From Gnetum montanum (Eukaryota; Streptophyta; Gnetopsida; Gnetales; Gnetaceae): DNA of 60,000 nucleotides. The notes under the pieces are model-generated. The model was not told the DNA's origin. It ran no database searches and was given only the letters and a program-made list of their open reading frames with translations. A program made the translations under genes and the position numbers. Shown here one piece after another: positions 1-12,074 of the stretch (positions within the stretch are counted from its first letter, which is position 1; every line of letters begins with the position of its first letter). Where the stretch lies: positions 324,300 through 384,299 of the forward strand of contig MNCI01022757.1 of the NCBI GenBank assembly GCA_015680685.1. Reading direction: 5' to 3'.

Positions 1-286
1 TAGGATCCTCAAGGGATTGTCAAAGAGACAGGTCTGTACCACACGATATGGGGTATAGAACACATACGAGACAACCATAAAAGAGCTAGTTAGCCGGCGA
101 TCGGAGGCCTTGTGTTCTATAGGGCTCCCGAGAAACCATCAAGGCGACTGATCTACACTGCACAAAGTGCAAATCACATGAGGGTATCACATTTACGCTT
201 ATGTGTATTAGGGTACAGAAGGCTCACAGAACTACCGTGACACATGAAAAAGGCACCAAAAGGCCCTCCTTCTAGTGCTAAAAAAT
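1..286 (-). mobile_element. Element III: 5' leader (partial, runs off the window)
   Basis: This stretch matches 21,340-21,750, the untranslated leader between the 5' LTR and gag of element I. It includes the leader's tandem-repeat units. It adjoins an LTR end at 287, and a diverged primer-binding site ending in CTAGAAGGAGGG (minus strand) lies near 263-280. It is therefore the start of the internal region of a minus-strand element whose gag and pol lie left of the window. Confidence 0.75.
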
Positions 287-1992
287 TGTAGCGACCGAAA
301 ATGTCAGTGGTTGGAAAACACCGAGGGGTTAGCGGGCACAATAGTTTCGACCCCGTACCCGCGGGAGGCCCATGCTAGGTGTGTGCAGATACAAAGCACC
401 CTCAACGATCTGGTCGATCAGATAGGGACTTATGTTGGCATCTATATGGCCTTTTGCAACGTGTACTTTGAGACGAAATGGAAATGCGAGATAATGCTTG
501 AAAGTAAATAAAGCAAAAAATGCGACAACAATGCGAAGTAATGCTTGAAAGTGAATAAAATAGAGAAAATAATGCAAACGAGACAACAGGCAAGAAATAA
601 AGTAAAGTGTAGTTAGAAACATGCACCGCTTCGAAGCTATAGACTTGCTCTATTAAGATGGATATAGTCGGTTGCATGGTGTGATGAAGTGCAAAGATCT
701 CGAGAGTAACTAGGGCGTATAAAGAACAGAACAGGTGGTGCACTTGGGGGTGGCCTTGGGCACTAACAATACAGGGATTCTACCAATGTGGTAGAAAGGG
801 TATAGAACAAAATATCAGCTGAGCACGCTAACTATTTGCAGTGTCAAATAGACAACTTACAATATTATTGCAACGTGTTAGGGAGAGAGCTTGAATGCCA
901 GAGAAAAAGAAAGAGTATGAGACTTAGCGAAAGTGTGCCAACCAAACTTGGGATTAGACCTCTTTTGAATGCTATTTTCTGGAAAATTTCGAACCCTTTG
1001 AAGCCATTTCGTTCAAAATTTTTGAACTTATTTGAATGCTGCTTCTCAGGGTATTTATAGGGCCAAAGAGTACGTGTTGACCTGCTAGCGCCACACATGC
1101 CGCATATGACTGTTGGACCTGCAAGACTGTTGTAATGTGAATCTACTATGCTATAACTATAAACCTACCATGTCATAATTGTGTCATCAATGTCTGGAGA
1201 TGTGTGCCAATAGTCTAATTAGGTGAAGTGCATTGATGTCGCACAACCACCCGCATGTCTTACTGTGCTTTGTAGCGTAGCATGCTTGATGTAGCATCTC
1301 GTTGTTCGTTCTGCTATATGTGCGATGCATACTTGCTACACTACGCTATGCTACATAGCGTAGCAACCAGCCTTAGTCACGAAAGCTTTGCCAATTTTAT
1401 CAACTTTGCTTCCTGCGATGCATGTCTCATGAAATTTTCTGCTTCTATCCTTTGAGTTGCCTTCTATCTCTTCCGTAGGATTATTACACCTCGCTATGCC
1501 TTGTAGCTCAGTGTAGCGTAGCAGCAGACATGGTCTGCTACTTCCTGGCGGAAAGGGACATTGGTGAAGGATTTAAAATTGAGCGTGGGGAACTGTTGGT
1601 GAAGCTATTGCCATGCTAAACTACGTTGTGTGGCGTAGTGTAGTGTGGCACTTCATTCTGCAACTGTCTTTCAAAGCTTGCTACGCTACATGGCGAGGCG
1701 TAGCGTAGCATAGGAGACTTCATGACTTAGAAACCTTGCCGAACTGTTCCTGGCGCACCCAGAATGCTATTGCCAACTCTGCACCATTTCTGAGTAGGTT
1801 GTTGACTAGGCGGGCTACTTAGGTGGACAAGCAAGATGAGCCGTAGAGCCTGTTTACACCTAAAGTAGAAAATTTTCCAAACTGGTTGGCCTGGACTCAG
1901 AGCGTTCTCCTCCTAATGAACTGTCATAGTGCTTGCGCAGATTGCAAGGCCTGGTAAAGCTAGAATGACCTCGCATTTTTCCAGGTGTTTCA
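287..1992 (-). repeat. LTR of element III (5' LTR, 1,706 bp)
   Basis: On the minus strand this runs from TGAAACACC (ending at 1,992) to GCTACA (at 287), a TG...CA pair. It is collinear with the LTR at 21,750-23,452. A TATAAATA box lies at 1,052-1,059 (minus strand). Palindromic GTAGC-pentamer clusters lie upstream of it in U3, near 1,330-1,370, 1,500-1,520 and 1,610-1,720. Downstream of 1,992 the sequence switches abruptly to the tail of element II's module. The adjoining five bases are ttaac, but the partner target duplication is outside the window. Confidence 0.85.
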
Positions 1993-4900
1993 TTAACGTA
2001 TCATCTCTTTGGCATGTTACGCAATGGCCCGAAATGGCCTAAAACAAGCAATGGCCCGAAATGGCCTAAAACTAGCACATGAAAGCATGAACATTTTATA
2101 CAAAACACAGCACGTATGCAATGCACAAGTTAACACAAATTCTATTTCTTTTCTAAAATTCTTTTCTTTATTCAAAAATTTTTCTGTTGATAATGTTTGT
2201 AAAATTTCTTTACAAAGTTTCAAAAATTTAAAATTTCAAAAAAGAAAACCCCATGTGGTCATGGGTTGTCTCTATTTGCATCATCTTCACCTTTCATTCC
2301 TACATTATTTCCTTTTACATCATCTTCCCCTACATCACCCTCTACCGATTCTTCATTCTCTCCCTCTACAAGCCCTACGCCCTCGTCTAGGGCCTGCTTC
2401 GTAGGGGTGAAGTGGTCAATTAGGGCAACAAATGCAAACTACAATAGAACATAAGCATTAACACAGTAGAAAGCAACTAATCTGAGAAGGGCCTGCATCC
2501 ATCTCAAAGGCTATCTAGTCCAAGCTGAGCCTGAGGCGGCACCATACCTCCTCTGCTGTGATGTCCATACAACACCTGTTGGTAGGTTTAGCGTCCGTAG
2601 TAGCTCTCTCCCTCTTGTGGCTGTCCACCTTGGTGGTCCCAAGGAAAAGGAGACAGTTGCAGTTTCTCCTTTGGGAAGGGCCACTTTTAAGTTAGGAGAT
2701 TCCGTAACCTTTACCTACTTCTTGAACTTGGCATAGGCCTCAGAAGCATCAATGGCATTTACAAATACTTTACACGTAAATTCCTCCACAATAGCGTCCT
2801 TGTACAGTTTATGATGGGTGGAATTTTCCTATTTATACATGTGTTTGTGGTTTCTTTGGGATTACCCCCATTTGTAAACCTTGGCGCTAAAGTCTTTCAA
2901 GACTTGACACTTCTAGGCTAGCAAGTCCATCTGCATCCGCTATTCTACTATTTTGCGGGTGGCTTTAACATTCTGATGCGCGACAATCCAAAATCTAGCA
3001 TAGTCTATTACAGCTGTGTGCCAGTCTTCATTATTTGTGTTATGGACTATGAAGAACTCGTTCCTCGACCTGAGATCCTCCACCTCGGTGACCAACTTGA
3101 CCTCCCTTTACTCAGCCCTTTGGACCCGTTTCCACAGGTCCTCGTTGATGTACTTATACTCCCACAAGGAGCTTGCTAAGTGCAAAAAGCATTTGCAAGC
3201 CTCATCATACGTGCTATGAGATACCTCAATCACGTCAAGTGGGAATGTAGGCACAGCACTGAACTTCAAAGGTCGTGTTGAGTCCCATTTGAGTCGAGAG
3301 GCTGTCATGACACAAAGAGCATAGCAATAGCGTTAGCATAGCAAGAATAGCAAACTCAAGGAATTCTAGCATAACAACATAAGAGCACCTAACATTACTA
3401 CTTACCCACGTTAGGGTCCGCCTGTTAAAGGCAATTGATCATGTCGTCAACAATTCCCTGCACGAACGTAAGCTTGTCAAGGATCTTGGCCCACGAATCC
3501 GTATGAATCAAAGAGGGTCCTGCAGTTTCAACAGTAGCACCTGTTACATGACTAAACATATCAGCAATGGCCAAAATAGACTATGACAAGGCAGACATAT
3601 TGTTGAACTCACTAGCGTCCAGTTGCGGTCTCCCTTCTTGCTAATGCAAGACAATGACGGTAGCCTTGGTAGAAGGCCCTGCCAAGTCTACACGAGCCTC
3701 TTCTTCATGCACTGGTGTCTTTCCTTTTAGGAGACCAGTGTCTTTTTTATTCATGGAAGTTCCCTTCTCGTTGGTAGGAGGATTCTCCCTAATGACAAGA
3801 GCCCCTACCTTAGTGATAGGAGCTCCTTTATTCTTGGCTAGGGCCCTCTCCTCCGAGACTGGGGCCTCTGTGTCTTTATTTGTTGCCCCCATCTTAGGGT
3901 TCAACACTTCTTCATCGCCTTCTTCTTCCTCTACCAACAGAGAAGCACATTTGCATTAGCACAAAAAAAGTTAGTCAAAAGCAAGTGCTACGCTACGTTA
4001 CGTCACCTAGCATAGCATAGCGTAGCAAACAATAACAAAGTAAGCATTGAACAAAAGTGTTTACCAATGGGGGGTTGCGTCCTCTGCAGTTTAAGCTGTA
4101 GTCTTCGCCCCTCCTCTTCTTCCGGGCAAAGGGTTTCCTCAGCTGGGGGAGGCCTCTTCCACCGCAACTCTTTGGGCACGGTCTCAACTATGAGACTTTC
4201 CCCCCACAACACACTACTGACTACAGCAGGGGGCATCTCACCTATACTGTCTTGGCCATGAGAGTTGCGAGCCACCCGATCCTTAGTCGTCACAGAGAAT
4301 GACTCCCCACTTATTTCTAGGGGATCTTGGGCTCAAGTGGTCTGGAGGATCTGGTGAATCCATGGTCTAGAAATTTGGTCATGAATTCGCATGACTCAGA
4401 CTCCATTCTCTTGAAGCACCAGAAACTCCACAAAGCACTTCAGACAGCCTATGTAGAAGGCATAGTGTATATTGGAAAGGGACTTCGATTTCTAACGGTG
4501 TCCCAAGATTTTAGCCTGCAAGCCTTTACATAGGAAGCTGGCCCAGTTGTAATAAGCCCTCTCCTCCATAACTTCACTCATTATCTAGGCCTGCTCAGTC
4601 CCTAGAACCTTCCCTTGGGTAAGTAGCTAGGGGAATACGCAAGCACAGAAGACAGGATAAATCTCCAAGGTGGGCCCATCTTTGAGTTTATCCATAGGGA
4701 GCCCCTTTCGCTCCTTGGCAATCCCCAACCACTCCTGAATATCCTTCTTCTAAAGGATCAGCTCCTTCTTAACCCTCGACCCTATGAGGATGTTGTCGGT
4801 AGGAACACCAAACAGGTCCGTGAACAGCTGGTCATTGATTTCAATCATCACCTGCACGCCATGTATGTGCATGCGGAAGCAACCCACCTTTTTAGAAAAG

Positions 4901-5401
4901 GAGTTGACCAGGGAGAGCATCTCAACAGCAGGAACGCTTGGATTCGGGGCTAGGAATAGATACATAAGTCTAGCCTTTTCGAGGTTCTGGACCAAGGAGT
5001 CTGAAGCTGCACCCTTTATCCAACGTTGGCTCACTTCAACTTCACCATATTTGAAGTAGATATTTGCCCCCTGTGCCTCAGCAGTTACCATCATCACCTC
5101 CCGAGGATTCTTCACCCTTGCAACAGTTTTCGCAAAAACGTTTAGCATGAAAATGTAGAAAGTACAAAGATTGCAAAGACACTTAAGCATGCGACACTTA
5201 CCGCTTGGCCTACCGAGCATATACAATAACAGGAACTACAGAAGTTCAACCAAAACTTGTTCAACCGTGACCGGTTTGAAGGGTTATATCCACTCCTCAT
5301 CCAACCAACCCTACCTCTCGCACTGATCATAGGGAATGGAATATGCGCCTCGGTAGGTGTGGTATTCACCCCCGCATTGACGGATCACGCCCGCCCGTAG
5401 G
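1993..5401 (-). pseudogene. Element II opposite-polarity module, 3' half (broken)
   Basis: This is the downstream half of the intron-bearing module described in full at 12,226-16,486, here on the minus strand while element II reads plus. From high to low coordinate it holds the region equivalent to 13,490-13,650, an intron at 5,118-5,201, a mobile-domain-like exon (about 5,117-4,065), an intron at 3,931-4,064, a Ser/Thr/Glu-rich exon, a coiled-coil exon (about 3,306-2,482) and an acidic last exon ending at 2,259. Exon order and intron positions match the element I copy. Decay is visible: the 5,118 acceptor reads AA instead of AG, the donor at 2,481 reads AT instead of GT, and frames contain stops. 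Element I interrupts it at 5,401, and the 5' half resumes at 23,453. Confidence 0.75.
2030..2080 (+). repeat. Two dyad motifs of the GGCC-N6-GGCC type
   Basis: Two consecutive units read GGCC, six bases, GGCC, then TAAAAC(A/T)AGC in element II sense. They lie just downstream of the module's stop codon, as at 16,681-16,862 in element I. They belong to the same motif class as the arrays at 7,640-7,880 and 28,925-29,260. Confidence 0.7.
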
Positions 5402-6630
5402 TGTAGCAACCGAAAACGTCAACAGCTGGAAAACACGAGGGGGGTCAGTGGGTGCGACAGTTTTGACCCCATATCCGTGGGAGGGCCGTGCTGGGTGTGT
5501 GTGGATATGGGGTGCCCTGAACGATCTAGTCGATCAGATAGGGACTTACATCGGCATCAATATAGCCTTTTGCAACGTAAATAATGCGAAATGCAAGATA
5601 ATGCTTGAAAGTAAATGAACCAGGAGAGAAATTCTAAAAAATGCGATAGTAATACAAAGTAATGCTTAAAGGTGAATAAAACAGAAAATGATACAAAACG
5701 AGACAACAAGAAAGAAATAAAGTAAAGTGTAGTTAGAAACATGCATCACTCCGAAGCTACAAACTCACTCGGTCAGGGTGGATACAATCGGTTGCATAGC
5801 GTGACGGAGTGCAGAAATCCTGAGGGTAAACAAGGTGTGTCGAGCAAAAAGAGCTATGCACTTGGACGCGAACTTGGATATAAACAATGCAGGGTTCTAC
5901 CAAGGTGGTAGAATGCATACAAGACCCCATGCCAGCTGAGAGAGACTCACTGTTTATAGTGTTAAACAGATGACTTTGATGTTACAATGCTGGAGAGAGG
6001 AAAAGTCTTTGTTTCCTGGCCTTAGTCATGAAAGCTTTACTAATTTGCAAACCTTGTCTCCTGCGATGCAAGTCTTGCGAACTCCGTTGACTTCGCCTTT
6101 CGAACTACCTTCTGTCTCTTTCGCAGGATTGCTACGCCTTGCTGTGCCATGTAGCTCAACATAGTGTAGCAGCAGACATGGTTTGCCACTTCCTAACGGA
6201 AAGGGACATCATTGCAAAACTCAAAATTGGGCGAAGGGAGTGGGTAGTGAAGTCGTTGCCATGCTATGCTGCGTGGCGTAGCATAGCGTAGCACTTCATT
6301 CTGCCATCGTCTTCTGAAGCTTGCTATGCTACATAGCGTAGCGTAGCATAGAAAACTTCGTGACTTAGAAAACTTGCCAAACTATTTTTTGCGCATCCAA
6401 AATGCTGCTGCCGACTCCGTGCACTACTTCTGAACAAGCTGTCGGCTGGGCAAGCTACTTTGGCAAATAGGTGGGATGATGTGGAGATTATCCATGCCCA
6501 AAGTAGAAAATTTGCCGAACTGGCCAATCTAAACTTAGAACGTTCTTCTTCAGAAGAACTTTCGTAGTGCTGCGCGGATTGTTGTGCCTAGTGAAGTGAG
6601 AATGACCTCACATTTTTTTGCGGTGTTTCA
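5402..6630 (-). repeat. 3' LTR of element I (internally deleted, 1,229 bp)
   Basis: It is bounded by GCTACA at 5,402 and TGAAACACC at 6,630 on the minus strand. It aligns along its length with the element's 5' LTR at 21,750-23,452. About 476 bp is missing, equivalent to 22,363-22,838, with the junction near 6,015. The missing piece contains the TATA box and one palindromic pentamer cluster. Divergence from the 5' LTR is large and mostly transitions, which implies an old insertion. Confidence 0.85.
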
Positions 6631-6643
6631 TTGGTCCCTCTTT
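6631..6643 (-). other. Polypurine tract of element I
   Basis: The minus strand reads AAAGAGGGACCAA directly abutting the TGAAACACC start of the 3' LTR. The same tract, AAAGAGGGGCCAA or AAAGAGGGACCAA, sits directly before the LTRs at 30,315, 33,206 and 36,130. This is the expected place and composition for the plus-strand primer of reverse transcription. Confidence 0.75.
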
Positions 6644-7887
6644 GTCGACATCTGGAAGATAGGCTTGATAGATGTCGGCAAAGAATACGAAACACCGCAG
6701 CAAATGAAATGCTAAGGTTGTCACTCGGTGGGTGTCGAGATGTCGCTTGACCGCACTTGAGAGTGTCGCATTGGTTTTACACAGGTTAAGATAGAGAGAA
6801 AAGATTATGTTTACCCGAGTCCCTCGTTGGAGTGCTCTAAGGGGCTCGCTTGCATTTTCATCTTTGGTTGACACTGTTCTTCAACCTCTTGTAGGACATG
6901 TGCTCCCTTCATAGGATGAGTTGTGTTACATCTGTGAAGGATTTTAACCTGCCTACAGACACCTTCCATACGGTGAGTTGTGTTACACATGTGCTGGAGT
7001 CTACACTCTGAAGTAGCTGAGCTAGTCAAGGCACTCACTTCGCGACACTGTAGCATTTGCTGCTGTAGCAAGAGGTGTCTGCAGGGACATAGGTCTTGCT
7101 GGCTGCTGACATTATTGTTACTCTTGGGCACCGTCGCTGGTGTGAGATGCCCAAAGCTGGAAGCCTAGCAGTGACCTTGGCAGCACCGGCATGGAGGAGC
7201 TAGCCTCCAAGGAGCTGTGGGTTGTTATGGGCGCGAATGCACTAGAATCCCCACCAAAGGCATGCATGCTTAGTTTTAGCTATGGGATCAGCTACCACAT
7301 ATTTAAATGTCACGTGAGCTGAAACATTGGTGGGAGACCGAAGAGCAACAACATTGTGGTTGGGCCACAATACTGCTAGCACTCCAGATGCAGGAACTAG
7401 CCCAGGAACTACCGTCAGGGCAGTAGACCGTGCTAATGGTAGGTTCGAAGGGCCAATGTGACGCCACATGGCATCTTCAAAGGGTCAACATGATGCCAAG
7501 GGTGGCAACGCCACGTATGCTCTGGACCACATTCTCATTGCATCGTGAACTGCATCCTGGAGCCGCGACATCCCACCCATGCATTGGCATTACGCCCATT
7601 CGTTTGACGTGCATCTGGTGATGGCGCCTGCTGAGGATGCAACGTGAACCCAATTTAAGGTCTTGGTAGACCATGTGCTGGTTTAAGGTCTCAGCAAATC
7701 GCTGTGCTGGTTTAAGGTCCCAGCAGACCGTGCATGCTAGTTTTACGTCATAGTGGACAGCTACTGCCGATTTAACGCCATAGCGGGCGTTGCTCGATGC
7801 TGCTAGTTTATCATCATTATAGATGTTGCTTGGTGCTGTTACCAGTTTATCGTCGTAGTGGACAACACCTTTTGTTGCCATGGCACT
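6644..7887 (-). mobile_element. Element I 3' untranslated region
   Basis: This non-pol segment lies between the integrase stop (7,888) and the polypurine tract. It is collinear with 28,909-30,314, 31,921-33,205 and 34,827-36,129. The first 240 bp downstream of pol is the dyad array. The rest holds a degenerate sense reading frame (about 7,470-7,242, containing WPNHN and YVVADPIA) that is better preserved at 35,316-35,693. Confidence 0.75.
7640..7880 (-). repeat. Dyad-motif array, element I 3' region
   Basis: Seven units of about 32-40 bp each read arm, six bases, complementary arm, then TTAAAC(T/C)(A/G)G or a variant, in element I sense. Arms seen are GGTC/GACC (twice), GTC/GAC (twice), AACGCC/GGCGTT (once) and CATC/GATG (once); one unit is mismatched. 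The arms differ between units but stay complementary. Confidence 0.75.
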
Positions 7888-9130
7888 TCAGACGTAGTAC
7901 AGCTTGAGATGCGAGTGATTCACTGGGTTGGTGAACTCATTGATGTCCATGTCCGCCAGCTTCAAGGCTCCATTTCCAAAGGCTTTGATGACCATGTAAG
8001 GACCTTCCTAGTTGGCTAAGAATTTGCTCACGTGTTCACGGACGACCTTGAGGACAAGGTCTCCCTTCTGCACTAGCCATCGATGTGGTTCTGCATGATG
8101 CGTCTGTTGTTGTTTGTTCTGATAGTGCTCCATGTGTCTCAGCATCTGCATGCTTTCTTCCTCCACCGAGTCGAGGTAGATAGTTTGTGACTCATTCTTT
8201 TGGGCTTCGTTCACGACGTCGGATAGGATCATTCGAAGTGAGGGTACCTACAACTCAAGAGGCAATACTGCTTTAGATCCATAAACAAGACTGTAAGAGG
8301 TCTTACTTGTTGCAGTTCGGCACATCATTCAGTAGGCCCAGAGGACGTAGAGTATTTGCTTGTGTCACCGCCTCTTGTTGTTGTTAAGCATCTGCTTCAG
8401 CAAGTTGATGATGGACTTATTTGTAACCTCTGCCTACCAATTTTCCTACGAATAATAAGGGGAAGAAAATGATTGTTTAATGCCTAGATTTCTATAGAAG
8501 GTTCAGGTCTCCGTATTGCTGAATTATGGGCCATTATCGATCACAATAGTCATCGGAAGCCCAAACCTAGTTACTATGTTATCAAGGATGAAATGGCAGA
8601 TTTTCTGGGACGTCGTCTTCCTCAGGGGAATAGCCTCCACCCACTTGGTAAGATACTCTGTAGCAATGATAACGAAGCTTTGCCCTGTGGAGGACTTAGG
8701 CGTGATAGGCCCTATGAGGTCTAGTCCCCATTATTGAAAGGGTCACAGGTCTGTAGGTCTGTAGGTGCTACGTGTATGAGATTTGCATATCTCTGGCATG
8801 TGTCGCACGTCTTGACTTTCGATAGATAGTCATGTTCCATGTAGGGCCAATAGTGCCCTAGGCATATGATTTTCTTTGCCATGGCCCTGGGTGCTATGTG
8901 TCCATTGCACAGCCCTTCATGAACCTCATTGACTACCTTTTATGCCTGCTCGCCACCCACGCATGCCAACAATATCCCATCGTAGGATCATTGGCATAGG
9001 GCATCATTTCCCATGAGCACGTATTGTCGAGCACGCTTACGGATTGCATCTTTCTGGGCTGATGTCAATCCACCTGGGGGTTCCACATGCTATAGATAAT
9101 TTTTAATGTTATCGTACCACTCCAAGGTAT
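7888..9130 (-). pseudogene. Element I integrase (broken)
   Basis: On the minus strand this encodes a Ty3/gypsy integrase. It has an HHCC-type zinc region (about 8,960-8,790, with CDTCQRYA), the catalytic core containing VIDNGP (the second catalytic Asp is kept) near 8,550, and a C-terminal region ending at 7,888 with NHSHLKLYYV. Stops interrupt it, for example immediately after DNGP and inside the zinc region. It would insert the cDNA in a functional relative. Element II's copy at 27,780-28,908 is its closest neighbour. Confidence 0.8.
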
Positions 9131-9249
9131 CGGCAGCATCGACAGAGGCCACGTGTTCTGCCTAAGTGATAGGCTCTACACATTCTGTGATCACGGTTGG
9201 CAAGTTTGCCAAAGAATGTAATGGGATGTTTAACATGAGGGTAGCTAGG

Positions 9250-9640
9250 GCATCTGCTATGGTGTTCTTGTTATGTGGCACATGTTGCACATCAATGGTT
9301 GCGAATTACTTGAGTAGGATTTTTGCTAGGTCGTAGTAAGTTTGTAGGTGTGTAGCCTTGCAGGTGTAGACTTCAATGATTTGATTCACAACTAGTTGTG
9401 AATCTCCTCAAATTTCCAGATGTTATATACACAGTGCTCGGGCAGTTAAGAGGCCTCTGAGTAGCCCCTCATATTTTTCCACATTGTTGGTGCAAGGGAA
9501 CGCAAAACGATAAGTGAATGGGTACATTTCCCTAGAGGGGAATGTGATTGTGGCAGCGACGCTACCTCCTTGTGTGGTTGAGTCACCATAGAAATGTAAG
9601 GTAGCCTCAAAATACGACGAGATGACGGCGACATTGCTAA
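9250..9640 (-). pseudogene. Element I second (archaeal-type) RNase H
   Basis: A second RNase H-like segment follows the ordinary one. It contains FPSREMYPF, CTNNVEKYEGLLRGL and GDSQLVVNQI. The Glu and the second Asp of the active site are visible, but the first Asp (FDG in element II) reads FYG here. A duplicated RNase H of this kind is a recognised feature of the plant Tat lineage and supports that assignment. Two in-frame stops lie between the Glu and Asp motifs. Confidence 0.7.
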
Positions 9641-10129
9641 CGTATTTGTCCGAGAACTCAGGGTCTATGGTAGCCTGATCGTCAATTGGCGAGGCCGTAA
9701 GTTGGGTTGCTATGGCTTAACCCTTTGTCGATGATTGACTTACATAGCATAGGTCAAACTCGTGATTATTGCCTTCCATTGGGCTATCCTACTACTTTTG
9801 TACAGGTTGCAGGTGATAGCCCAGAGTATATTGCTTTTGCAAATGATGTTGGTTGTGTTGTGGACCAGGTAATGTCACCATTTCTTCAGTGTGAACACTA
9901 AGGCTAGGTACTTCCTCTCCACTTCGTTGTACTTCACCTCACATGCTACTAGTGCATGGCTTAGGTAGTACACTGGTATCTCAAAACCGTCGTCCTGATT
10001 CTGACATAGTAGTACTGCTATGGATGTGTCAAAGGTGGCAAGGTATATGAAGAAAGGCTTGTCCCTTTGCGGCGAGTGCACCGTTGGGAGGTGCGAGAGC
10101 TCCTTCTTTAGGTCATCGAAGGCTTGTTG
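9641..10129 (-). pseudogene. Element I RNase H
   Basis: This continues from RT on the minus strand. Recognisable strings are DKPFFIYLATFDTSIAVLL, YYLSHALVACEVKYNEVER and LALVFTLKKW, which are standard for the Ty3/gypsy RNase H domain. Its role is degradation of the RNA strand of the RNA:DNA hybrid. It is interrupted by stops. Confidence 0.75.
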
Positions 10130-11346
10130 ACACTAGGTTGTCCATTCAAAGTCAACCTCCTTTTTTAGAAGATGTTGCATGGGGTGTAACTTGTTGGTCA
10201 ACCTGGCTATGAACCTTCGAATGAATTGTACCCTGCCTTGTAAACTGCGTAACTCCTTAAGGTTTGTTGGAGGTGCTAGATTAACGATGACCTTGACTTT
10301 GTTGGGGTCCACCCATATTCCAGCCTCCAATACTATGAACCCTAACATGCATCCAGTCTTTACTCTGAAGACACACTTCTTAGGATTGAGATGTAAGTCG
10401 TGCATTTGGCAGCACTTGAGGACTACCCCTAGATCGCATGGGTGATCAACCACCTCCTTGGACTTAACTACTATGTCATCTACGTAATCGTTTAATGTTT
10501 CTAAATGTAGTTACTAAAAATGTAGGTCATGGCTCGCTGGTAGGTTACTCCAGCATTCTTGAGCCCGAAAGGCATCATGGTATAGCAGAAGGTTCCCCAT
10601 GGAGTCATGAAGGTTGTTGATAGCTGGTGCTCTAGGTTGATGCGGATTTGGTTGTATCTGGAGAATCCATCCATCAAGGATAGCAAAGCATGATCATCCA
10701 TCGTGTCGATGAGTTGATCAATGCTCGGGAGTGGAAAGTTATCTTTGATCGTTGCCTTGTTCAAGTCTCGGAAGTCTATACAGATTCGTATCCCTCCTAT
10801 TTTCTTTGAAACTACAACGATGTTGGACACCCACTCTGAATAGTTGACCACGCGGATGAAACCTACTTGGTATAACTTGGTGATTTCATCCCTCATGGCT
10901 AGTGCGATTTCTGGCTTAATTTTACGAGCCTTTTACTTGACTGCCTTTACGTGTGGGTCTAGGACGATGTTATGCTGAATCAGCCATAGATCCAAACCTA
11001 ACATATCGTTGTACGACCATGCAAAGACATCAATGTGGTCCTACAGAGTTTTAACTACACCTTCATATGTTTGTGTGTCTAGGAGGGAGCTGAGTCTTAC
11101 CGTCTTTACCTTCCCCTTTGACGTGGTCATAGGTATCTCGATAAGAGGATCCTTGGTTCCATCCCCGACCTCTAAATCTAGGGCTTGGACTAGGTGTCTG
11201 GGCCAATCTGGGGATGCTTCTAAGGCTGCTATAGTGTTAATCGTAGTCGATCCCCAGTCGATCATGTCAGGGTTCAACTGTCTCGCGAGCTTGCCCTATG
11301 GCCCTGCTAACATTAAAGGTGTGGAAAGGGCACGATGGATTTCCAT
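10130..11346 (-). pseudogene. Element I reverse transcriptase
   Basis: The Tat-like Ty3/gypsy RT begins near the ATG at 11,346. It shows DWGSTT, FAWSYNDMLGLD, VVNYSEWVSNIVVVSKK, CIDFRDLNKA, LLSLMDGFSRYNQI, FGLKNAGVTYQRAM and the catalytic YVDD (about 10,490). Only a few stops break it, at about 11,037, 10,935 and 10,513. Upstream (11,347-11,480) the sequence is collinear with 25,430-25,498, so the junction with the opposite-polarity module is inherited, not a private insertion. TAA lies just before the ATG in that frame. Confidence 0.85.
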
Positions 11347-11469
11347 CTCTTACTTAACCTGCCATCATAATATGAAATCCTAGGTAAGGGTCATTAGAGA
11401 TTATGTGAAACGCAAATCTGCAAAGCAACACCAAAATGCAACTTGCTAAGTGAGACGATGTAAGGATTG

Positions 11470-11890
11470 AAAGTTTGCTAGTTTAAGGTCATGGCGGACT
11501 GCCAAGGTGCGAGAGTGTAGAATTGCTAATGGAACGTGTGACTGTCGACAAGTGAATGTCAAACTACTAGTTTAGTGTCATCTCAGACTACCATATTGCA
11601 ACATGAAAAATCTTGATATGCAAAATAATAAAAAAAGGGAAATTGCGAGTACAAGGAGTATCAAATTGCCAGTGCGAAAATGGAATCATGAAACCACTAG
11701 GAAATGTGAGACTGCCTATGTGGAAAGAGGATGAGGTGACTGCTGGTGTAAGGATATGCTTAGTTTAATGTCATTGCGGACTACGAACATAATGGATCGA
11801 AACTACTATTTTAGGGTCTTTTCGGACCCTGAGGAGCGCAACTATGCTAGGATAATTAGTTTAAGGTCTTTTCGGACCCTTAATCGAAAA
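11470..11890 (-). repeat. Dyad motifs upstream of the module promoter
   Basis: Five units in element I sense: GTC-N6-GAC three times, GGGTC-N6-GACCC once and GGTC-N6-GACC once. Each is followed by (N)TTAAACTA or a close variant. They are spread through the 600 bp between the RT start and the divergent TATA box at 12,067. The equivalent position in element II (25,055-25,380) has the same class of units. Confidence 0.7.
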
Positions 11891-12066
11891 CAAATATTAT
11901 TATATTTTTTCTTTATCTTCGAGAAGGTGAGTAGTTGGTTTGAAGTGTGTCAAGGCTTAAATGCCAATAGTTTTATGATGTCGTAGCGAGCATACTACAC
12001 TGCACAGTGCGCTCTGCATTAATTAGAGAGAGAAAGAGGTAAGTTTTCCCATTTTTCCCTTGCGGC

Positions 12067-12074
12067 TATAAATA
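12067..12074 (+). promoter_or_regulatory. TATA box of the opposite-polarity module
   Basis: TATAAATA lies 150 bp upstream of the module's start codon, inside a block (GGCTATAAATAGGGGTTAAACC) that is conserved in element II as CATAAATAGGGATTAAACC at 24,877-24,884. Pol reads away in the other direction, so this is a separate promoter directing plus-strand transcription antisense to element I. Confidence 0.65.

Noticed and set aside
1320-1370. Simple microsatellite
   Set aside because: The pentamers form palindromes at fixed places relative to the TATA box in all six LTRs, which slippage alone would not preserve.
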